Source of the DNA: DATIHT01 sp964348615
Lineage (GTDB): Bacteria; Patescibacteriota; Microgenomatia; Curtissbacterales; GWA2-41-24
Length of the DNA: 19,248 nucleotides
Reading direction: 5' to 3'
Assembly (NCBI GenBank): GCA_964348615.1
Contig: CAYGDE010000012.1
Span: forward strand, 1 to 19,248
Part shown: positions 14,266 through 19,248 of the stretch, piece by piece
Numbering within the stretch: the stretch's first letter is position 1
How the letters are laid out: each line of letters begins with the position of its first letter
Made by a program: the position numbers and the translations under genes
The notes under the pieces: generated by a model
The model's database searches: none
Told to the model about the DNA's origin: nothing
Seen by the model: the letters and a program-made list of their open reading frames with translations, nothing else

Positions 14266-14321
14266 AGTTAGTGAGTAGTTTGTAGTATGTGTTTGGTAGT
14301 TTTGAACATCAATTTTGAACT
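14266..14321 (-). repeat. degenerate 7-bp repeat in the gyrB leader
   Basis: Plus-strand heptamers from 14266 read AGTTAGT, GAGTAGT, TTGTAGT, ATGTGTT, TGGTAGT, TTTGAAC, ATCAATT and TTGAACT. Four of the first five end in AGT, and TTGAAC recurs. The phase is constant, so it looks like a decayed heptamer array. It begins one base from the gyrB ATG and fills most of its leader. Confidence 0.6.
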
Positions 14322-14329
14322 TTCGGAAC

Positions 14330-14359
14330 AGTGTTGCAGAAATTGCACCATTCTGTCAA
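14330..14359 (-). promoter_or_regulatory. possible gyrB promoter
   Basis: On the minus strand a perfect TTGACA (14359-14354) is followed, after an 18-base spacer that ends in TGC, by AACACT (14335-14330), a weak extended -10. Transcription would start near 14323 and give a leader of about 60 bases carrying the heptamer array. The -35 is good but the -10 matches only three of six bases. Confidence 0.35.
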
Positions 14360-14367
14360 TTTTACCA

Positions 14368-14393
14368 GAAAATTAGCTTCTGATGCAAGCTAA
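14368..14393 (-). terminator. hairpin after the delta-prime gene
   Basis: On the minus strand, two bases past the stop at 14396, a perfect 7-bp stem TTAGCTT/AAGCTAA closes a 7-base loop and is followed by TTTTC. The stem is AT-rich and the T-run short, so termination may be partial. Read-through would run into gyrB, which is on the same strand. Confidence 0.5.
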
Positions 14394-14395
14394 AA

Positions 14396-15076
14396 TTAGG
14401 TGACATTTAGTGAAAACACAAGGTTTGAGAGGACAAATGTTGGGTTAACATTTGAGGCCAGCATCTGATTGGCTTGTGCACAAGCTTCGATTGCTTTGCT
14501 GATTTGGGTAAGGGTTTGTTTTTGATCTTGATTTTTGGCCGATTTTACAAGCAGATCGGAAAGCACGATGATTTGTTCGTCCAAAAACTCTTGCGGATTT
14601 TCGACTTCGGAGATTTTTTTAAGTAGAGTTTCTAGGTCTTTTTCAAAAAGCATTTGGTTTTTTGGGATTGTTTTGGTCCCAGGGGTTTTAGGTTCGTGGC
14701 CTGACTTTGTTGTTACTCTTGACAGAATTGTTGGCAGTAGCAGTGCTTTATTTTGTGCTTCAAGGACGATTATGGCGTGGGACGGAGGTTCTTCCAGTAA
14801 TTTTAGGAGTGCGTTTTGGGCTTCAAGTGTTGCATCGTGGGCGTTTTCCAAAACGACGAATTTATACATGTTTTGCAATGGTTTTTGGAAAATATGCCCC
14901 CTTAGTTGTCTTATTTGTTCTATTGCGATTTCTTTCTTTGCGGCTTTTATAAAGTAGATGTCTGTGGACGCTTTTTCAATATCGATTCCGAACGCTTCGG
15001 CTAGTTTTTGTGTTTTTTCTCTTGCCAATTCTGGGTTTGGAGCAATGATAAGATAACTTTGAAATGTTGATGTCAT
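14396..15076 (-). CDS. holB: DNA polymerase III delta-prime-like clamp-loader subunit
   Basis: This resembles the AAA+ clamp-loader family (HolB/DnaX). Matching signatures are YKFVVLENAHDATLEAQNALLKLLEEPPSHAIIVLEAQNKALLLPTILSR, quoted here in two parts: the NALLKLLEEP sensor helix, and the LPTILSR segment that usually reads ILSRC. No Walker A loop is present, as expected for delta-prime. It is 226 residues from ATG 15076, against about 330 in E. coli, so the C-terminal collar domain is shortened. A TTG at 15097 would add seven residues (MFEPKKQ). Both starts fit one of two overlapping extended -10 boxes, so the choice is open. The divergent neighbour is pilB. It is followed by a hairpin and then gyrB, so replication genes cluster here. 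Confidence 0.8.
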   Translation of the reverse strand: MTSTFQSYLIIAPNPELAREKTQKLAEAFGIDIEKASTDIYFIKAAKKEIAIEQIRQLRGHIFQKPLQNMYKFVVLENAHDATLEAQNALLKLLEEPPSHAIIVLEAQNKALLLPTILSRVTTKSGHEPKTPGTKTIPKNQMLFEKDLETLLKKISEVENPQEFLDEQIIVLSDLLVKSAKNQDQKQTLTQISKAIEACAQANQMLASNVNPTFVLSNLVFSLNVT

Positions 15077-15095
15077 TTGTTTTTTTGGCTCAAAC

Positions 15096-15112
15096 AATAT
15101 ACCAGTGTAGCA
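15096..15112 (-). promoter_or_regulatory. overlapping extended -10 boxes for the delta-prime gene
   Basis: On the minus strand TGC-TACACT (15112-15104) ends 6 bases before TTG 15097. TGG-TATATT (15106... to 15096) ends 19 bases before ATG 15076. The first would give a leaderless TTG-start mRNA, like the pyrH arrangement. The second would give a short leader without a Shine-Dalgarno. The sequence alone does not decide. Confidence 0.4.
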
Positions 15113-15138
15113 ATTGTTTTTCTATATTTGTTATGATC

Positions 15139-15162
15139 AAGTTAGTTGTTGTTAGCTAACTT
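15139..15162. promoter_or_regulatory. inverted repeat in the delta-prime/pilB divergent spacer
   Basis: AAGTTAG (15139-15145) and CTAACTT (15156-15162) are exact inverted repeats. Within them GTTAGCTAAC (15151-15160) is a perfect 10-base palindrome. A further GTTAG occurs at 15169-15173. It lies between two divergent promoters and could be an operator for a dimeric regulator. That is inferred from symmetry only. Confidence 0.35.
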
Positions 15163-15189
15163 TTCGAGGTTAGTGGTTTTTGTGTATCT

Positions 15190-15195
15190 TATAAA
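15190..15195 (+). promoter_or_regulatory. possible -10 box for pilB
   Basis: TATAAA ends 10 bases before the pilB ATG at 15206, so the leader would be only about 3-5 bases. No -35 box is clear and no Shine-Dalgarno lies upstream of the ATG. The surrounding A/T run makes a chance match possible. Confidence 0.35.
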
Positions 15196-15205
15196 TAAAA
15201 AATAA

Positions 15206-16957
15206 ATGGCGAATTCTGTCCCATTGGCTTCAATTATTCAAAAAGGTGCCCCAAAAGCAGCCTATATCGAGGATGTCCTTTTTTCAAAAGGCGCACTTAC
15301 CCAAGAACAAGTAACTTTTATAAAAAGTGAATCTAAAAGAAGACAAGAATCTTCTGAGAATATTATTTCCCAAATGGGATGGGTTCCTGCGGAAAAGTTG
15401 GCAGAGGCAAAAGCTCAAGTTATTGGGGTGCCTTATGTTGCTCCAGACAAGAATCCAATTTCACCGGAAGTTTTGGCATATTTACCAGAAGTTGTTGCTA
15501 AAAGATTTGTAGTTATCCCTATCGCAAAAGATGCAAATACGCTTTCCGTTGCGATGGTAGACCCGTTGGATTTACAAGTTTTGGAGTTTATCGAGAAAAA
15601 AACCGGATTTGTGGTTAGACCTTATATTGCTACAGAAGAAGCTATCCTCAAAGCGATTTCAGAGCAATATACAAGAGGGCTTTCCCTGGAGGTTGGTGAG
15701 GCTTTGAAAGAGGCTTCTTCGGGGGTTGCGGGAGCGGCTTTAACTTCGCAGCAAGTAACCATAACTGGTGTTTTAGGGGAAGCGCCCGTTGCGAGAATTG
15801 TTTCTACTCTTTTGGAATATGGAATCAGGATTAGGGCTTCAGATATTCACATCGAACCTTTGGAAAATGAAACTAGGATTAGGTACAGAATAGACGGAAT
15901 TTTGCACGAAAAGCTAATTTTGCCCAGAAGAATCCATGATGCAATTGTTTCCAGAATAAAAATTTTGGGTAATATGAAGATTGATGAAAAAAGGTTGCCT
16001 CAGGATGCTCGTTTTAACTTTAAAACTGGTGAACAAGATATAGATTTGCGTATTTCTACAATGCCAACTGCTTTTGGTGAAAAAGTCGTTATGCGACTTT
16101 TGAAAAAATCTGGAGGCGTTCCTACTTTGACAGAATTAGGACTGCGGGGTATGGCCCTGCGGCATTTGGAAGAAAATGTTGCCAGACCGCACGGGATTAT
16201 TTTAATTACAGGGCCAACCGGTTCAGGTAAAACAACAACCCTCTACTCTATTCTTTCCAAGCTGAATTCAACACGGGTAAACATTGTTACTTTGGAAGAT
16301 CCTGTCGAATATCAAATTGCAGGTGTTAATCAGGTCCAGATTAATACGCTTGCCGGTCTGACATTCGCTTCCGGGCTTAGATCTTTTTTGCGACAAGACC
16401 CTAATATTGTTATGGTCGGTGAGATTCGGGATCGTGAGACTACCGATTTGGCGATACAAGCCTCGCTAACAGGCCATTTGGTTTTTTCAACACTTCATAC
16501 TAACAATGCAGCTGGTGCATTGCCGAGGCTTTTGGATATGCAGGCAGAACCGTATCTTATTGCCTCAACTGTAACTTGTGTGGTTGGGCAAAGAGTTGTA
16601 AGGAAGATTTGTCCAACATGTAAGATAAAAAGAGCTGTTGCGCCAGATGTACTTTCTCGGATAAAGTCTGCGGTTGGCAACCTTTACGATTTTTCAAAAG
16701 AGAAAAATATTAACTTGTATGTTGGTAAGGGCTGTGCAGAATGCAATAACACTGGATATTTAGATAGGGTTGGGATATTTGAGGTTTTGGTAATTTCCGA
16801 ACCCGTAGGCAAGATGATTTTGGCCCGGCAAACTTCTGGGCTAATTGAAAAACAAGCCATTAGTGAGGGTATGATCACCATGAAACAGGACGGCTTTTTA
16901 AAAGTTCTTGAAGGTGTTACAACTATAGAAGAAGTTCTGAGAGTTGCCGAAGAGTAG
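15206..16957 (+). CDS. pilB: type IV pilus extension ATPase PilB (GspE family)
   Basis: PilB is the cytoplasmic hexameric ATPase that drives pilus assembly at the inner face of the membrane. The 583-residue protein has an N-terminal MshEN-type domain (about 20-150, GALTQEQVTFI, then MVDPLDLQVLEFI). The secretion ATPase core contains SDIHIEP and RYRIDGIL, Walker A GPTGSGKTTT at 336-345, the Asp box TLEDPVEYQI, Walker B RQDPNIVMVGEIRD, and the His box STLHTNNA. A four-cysteine zinc site follows (C469/C472 in CPTC, C510/C513 in CAEC), typical of PilB and not of PilT. It starts a pilB-pilT-pilC run. The ATG is preceded by an A-rich stretch without a Shine-Dalgarno. Confidence 0.96.
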   Translation: MANSVPLASIIQKGAPKAAYIEDVLFSKGALTQEQVTFIKSESKRRQESSENIISQMGWVPAEKLAEAKAQVIGVPYVAPDKNPISPEVLAYLPEVVAKRFVVIPIAKDANTLSVAMVDPLDLQVLEFIEKKTGFVVRPYIATEEAILKAISEQYTRGLSLEVGEALKEASSGVAGAALTSQQVTITGVLGEAPVARIVSTLLEYGIRIRASDIHIEPLENETRIRYRIDGILHEKLILPRRIHDAIVSRIKILGNMKIDEKRLPQDARFNFKTGEQDIDLRISTMPTAFGEKVVMRLLKKSGGVPTLTELGLRGMALRHLEENVARPHGIILITGPTGSGKTTTLYSILSKLNSTRVNIVTLEDPVEYQIAGVNQVQINTLAGLTFASGLRSFLRQDPNIVMVGEIRDRETTDLAIQASLTGHLVFSTLHTNNAAGALPRLLDMQAEPYLIASTVTCVVGQRVVRKICPTCKIKRAVAPDVLSRIKSAVGNLYDFSKEKNINLYVGKGCAECNNTGYLDRVGIFEVLVISEPVGKMILARQTSGLIEKQAISEGMITMKQDGFLKVLEGVTTIEEVLRVAEE

Positions 16958-16980
16958 TCAAAGTCAAAGTGAAATGTAAA
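16957..16980 (+). repeat. short 6-bp tandem repeat between pilB and pilT
   Basis: Beginning with the last base of the pilB stop, GTCAAA, GTCAAA, GTGAAA and TGTAAA follow in register. The array fills most of the 28-base spacer and ends five bases before the pilT ATG at 16986. It is short, so chance cannot be excluded, but it resembles the tandem repeats in other spacers of this window. Confidence 0.5.
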
Positions 16981-16985
16981 GAATT

Positions 16986-18062
16986 ATGAGTATACAAGAC
17001 TATTTAGAAATTGTTGTTAAAAAAGAAGCTTCTGACTTGCACTTAATTGTTGGAAGTCCTGCCATGGTGCGAGTTGACGGACAGCTTTTGCCGGTTTCTG
17101 CTGGTGTTTTAACCCCAGAAGACACAGAAGGATTGGTATTTGAACTTTTATCTGCAGAACAAAAAGAAATGCTTTTGGTGAATAAAGAGCTGGATTTTTC
17201 TTTTGCTCTTGGTGACGTTGCCAGGTTCCGGGTTAATGCTTATTTCCAAAAAGGCTATCTTTCTGCCGCTTTGAGACTTATTCCTTCCTATATTAAAACA
17301 ATCGAGGAGTTGAATTTGCCACGAGTGTGTCACAACTTCACAAAGCTTAGACAAGGTTTCCTATTGGTAACAGGGCCCACAGGGCATGGGAAATCGACGA
17401 CTATTGCTTCGATGATTAATGAAATTAACCAAAGCAGATCTTCGCACGTAGTTACTATCGAGGATCCAATTGAATATGTATACCCAAAAGGCAAATCGTT
17501 AATTTCACAGAGGGAAATGCATTTGGATACTCATTCTTGGGAAATTGCGCTAAGGTCTGCATTGAGGGAGGATCCAGATGTTGTATTGGTTGGTGAGATG
17601 CGTGATTTTGAGACGATTGCTGCTGCTATTACGATTGCAGAAACTGGCCATTTGGTGTTTGCTACACTGCATACAAATTCTGCTGCCCAATCAATTGACA
17701 GGATCATTGACGTTTTTCCTGAAAATCAACAGGTCCAGGTAAGAATGCAGCTTGCTTCAACCATTGCCGGCATTCTTTCCATAAGGCTTGTTCCCGCAAT
17801 TGGCGGTGGAAGATTGCCTGTTTGTGAAGTGCTGCTTTCAACTAGTGCTGTGCAAACTGCGATAAGAGAAGGTAAAACACACCAGATTGATAATATTATT
17901 CAAACATCCGGACAAGAAGGTATGATTCTTTTAGATGCCTCTCTGGGTTATCTTGTGAGGGCTGGAAGGGTGTCTTTGGATGTTGCAAAAACATATAGCA
18001 TAAGGCCGGAAGAGCTGGATAGATTAGTTGGGAATGAACAATTAGATAGCGAGGACCAGTGA
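16986..18062 (+). CDS. pilT: type IV pilus retraction ATPase PilT
   Basis: PilT is the hexameric ATPase that powers pilus disassembly and twitching. The 358-residue length and the lack of a cysteine zinc site separate it from PilB. The N-terminal PAS-like part opens SIQDYLEIVVKKEASDLHLIVGSPAMVRVDG. The core has Walker A GPTGHGKST (130-138), the Asp box TIEDPIEYVY, Walker B REDPDVVLVGEMRD, and the His box ATLHTNSAAQSIDRIIDVFP. The PilT-typical AIREGKTHQIDNIIQT follows. His replaces the usual Ser in the Walker A loop, at a position that tolerates change. The gene ends TGA at 18060-18062, overlapping the GTG start of pilC. Confidence 0.95.
   Translation: MSIQDYLEIVVKKEASDLHLIVGSPAMVRVDGQLLPVSAGVLTPEDTEGLVFELLSAEQKEMLLVNKELDFSFALGDVARFRVNAYFQKGYLSAALRLIPSYIKTIEELNLPRVCHNFTKLRQGFLLVTGPTGHGKSTTIASMINEINQSRSSHVVTIEDPIEYVYPKGKSLISQREMHLDTHSWEIALRSALREDPDVVLVGEMRDFETIAAAITIAETGHLVFATLHTNSAAQSIDRIIDVFPENQQVQVRMQLASTIAGILSIRLVPAIGGGRLPVCEVLLSTSAVQTAIREGKTHQIDNIIQTSGQEGMILLDASLGYLVRAGRVSLDVAKTYSIRPEELDRLVGNEQLDSEDQ
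18051..18055 (+). promoter_or_regulatory. Shine-Dalgarno that supports the pilC GTG start
   Basis: GAGGA at 18051-18055 lies three bases before GTG 18059-18061. It is one of the few Shine-Dalgarno-like sequences in the window. Because the GTG overlaps the pilT TGA, it suggests re-initiation helped by this site. Confidence 0.5.
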
Positions 18063-19248
18063 GTCTTTACTCTTTTTCTGCCAAAGATATAAATGGAAAA
18101 AAATTCTCCGGTGAAGTTGAGGTTATTGACGAACGAGCTCTAGTTGCTACTTTACAAAAGCAGGGCCTGGTGCCAATTTCCATAAAGCAAAAAAACGGTT
18201 TTGGTGGGATTTCTGGTTTAGTACCAAAAATAGGTGGCGGGATTTCTTCTTCTGAGGTTGTTAATTTTACAAGACAACTTTCTACCATGATTGCTGCCGG
18301 ACTTCCGCTGACAGATGCTTTGGTGATTTTAGAAAAGCAGACAAAAAGCGTTGCATTTTCAAGAATTATTGGTGAGGTAGTTGCAGACGTTGAAGGTGGA
18401 ATGTCACTTTCTGCTGCTTTGGGTAAGCACACAAAAGTTTTTGACACAATCTATATTAAGCTGATTGAAGCAGGAGAAACGGGCGGAGTTATGGACAAAA
18501 TTCTTCTGAAACTGGCAGAAACATTGGAAAAAGACCGTGAGTTTAAGTCCAAAACTAAAGGGGCTTTTATCTACCCCGCAATTGTTATTGTGGTGATGAT
18601 CATTGTTATTGTCGTGATGATGGTTTTTGTGATTCCAAAGCTTACCGGTTTATACTCAGAGATTGGTGCTTCCCTGCCGCTTCCTACAAGGATTCTTATT
18701 TTTGCTTCAGATACAATTCGAGGGTTTTGGTGGTTAATATTAATTTTTCTTGGGATGTTTACTTACGGTTTTAAAGTTTTTGCAAAAACAGAAACTGGAG
18801 ACCAATTGCTTTCCAAGGTGTTTTTGAGGCTGCCCATTTGGGGTAAGATTAAAAAAGCTTTGGTTTTGGCGCAATTTACAAGAACTCTCGGACTTTTGAT
18901 TGGCGCTGGTATTCCCATTATTACAGCACTTAAGGTAGTTTCTGGTCTTTTGGGCAGCCAGTCTTACAAAGAAGCGTTGGAATTTGCAATTGCCAGGGTG
19001 GAACGTGGCTCTCCACTTTACCAGCCACTTGCCGCAAGCCCAATTTTTCCACCCATCATTGGCCAGATGCTTAGAGTTGGCGAAGAAACCGGCAAAATGG
19101 ATGAAGTACTTTTAAGGCTCTCGCTTTTTTTTGAAGGTGAAAGTGAAAATGCAATTAGGAATTTAACTACAGCTTTGGAGCCAATTATTTTGGTTATTTT
19201 GGGACTAGGAGTAGGCGTTTTGGTACTTTCTGTTATATTGCCAATTTA
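18059..19248 (+). CDS. pilC: type IV pilus inner-membrane platform protein PilC (3' truncated)
   Basis: PilC (GspF family) is the inner-membrane platform on which PilB and PilT act. Starting at GTG, 396 codons are visible before the right edge, about the full family length of near 400, so only the last few residues are missing. The N-terminus (YSFSAKDINGKKFSGEVE) is typical. Two homologous cytoplasmic domains begin FTRQLSTMIAAGLPLTDAL and FTRTLGLLIGAGIPIITAL, each followed by the conserved GE.TG (EAGETGGVMD, GEETGKMDEVL). Three membrane helices lie around AFIYPAIVIVVMIIVIVV, FWWLILIFLGMFTYGF and IILVILGLGVGVLVLSVIL. GTGA overlap with the pilT stop indicates coupled translation. No ATG in frame lies near the start, so GTG is required to include the conserved N-terminus. 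Confidence 0.93.
   Translation, partial: MSLYSFSAKDINGKKFSGEVEVIDERALVATLQKQGLVPISIKQKNGFGGISGLVPKIGGGISSSEVVNFTRQLSTMIAAGLPLTDALVILEKQTKSVAFSRIIGEVVADVEGGMSLSAALGKHTKVFDTIYIKLIEAGETGGVMDKILLKLAETLEKDREFKSKTKGAFIYPAIVIVVMIIVIVVMMVFVIPKLTGLYSEIGASLPLPTRILIFASDTIRGFWWLILIFLGMFTYGFKVFAKTETGDQLLSKVFLRLPIWGKIKKALVLAQFTRTLGLLIGAGIPIITALKVVSGLLGSQSYKEALEFAIARVERGSPLYQPLAASPIFPPIIGQMLRVGEETGKMDEVLLRLSLFFEGESENAIRNLTTALEPIILVILGLGVGVLVLSVILPI

Overview
The window looks like a chromosomal fragment of a bacterium of the Patescibacteria/CPR type, possibly Microgenomates-like. This is an inference. It rests on compact, AT-rich gene packing, almost no Shine-Dalgarno sequences, short or absent leaders, small lineage-specific proteins, and a pilB-pilT-pilC cluster beside core replication genes. 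TGA is used as a normal stop (panC, carA, pilT, the sortase-like gene), so the code is standard. A 100-base run of N at 3096-3195 is an assembly gap that cuts the ends of two convergent genes.

Layout. Positions 1-1284 hold the tail of an unknown plus-strand gene, an unknown 142-residue gene and pyrH (UMP kinase). Both minus-strand genes have an extended -10 box that would give a leaderless mRNA. Positions 1345-3095 (plus) carry a Tat-signal, sortase-fold-like protein that lacks the catalytic cysteine, then a Xer-type tyrosine recombinase. Positions 3196-8832 (minus) form a carA-carB-panC-fur run with ATGA overlaps at carA/carB and panC/fur. CarA and CarB resemble the eukaryotic CPS1/CAD type of carbamoyl-phosphate synthetase. 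Positions 8922-14264 (minus) form gyrB, a small two-helix membrane protein, an unknown 170-residue protein and gyrA, separated by only 1-3 bases and closed by a hairpin terminator. Positions 14396-15076 (minus) encode a short DNA polymerase III delta-prime-like protein. From 15206 to the right edge (plus) lie pilB, pilT and a 3'-truncated pilC, the motor and platform of a type IV pilus.

The most unusual signal is a family of short tandem repeats with a 7-base period but different unit sequences at each site: TATGTAT before xer, CTGGTYT inside carA and inside carB, TTGAGAA inside carB, and a degenerate xxGTAGT array in the gyrB leader. A 6-base version lies between pilB and pilT. The carA and carB copies share a whole architecture: an arm of about 16 bases, an 18-base spacer and four heptamers. 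They are translated in frame as extra loops in the two subunits of one enzyme. They look like a small palindromic repeat element that spreads through both spacers and genes.

Functionally the window joins pyrimidine/arginine precursor synthesis (carAB, pyrH), a pantothenate step (panC), metal-responsive regulation (fur), chromosome topology and replication (gyrA, gyrB, delta-prime, Xer) and surface appendages (pilBTC). No tRNA, rRNA, CRISPR array or insertion sequence was seen.
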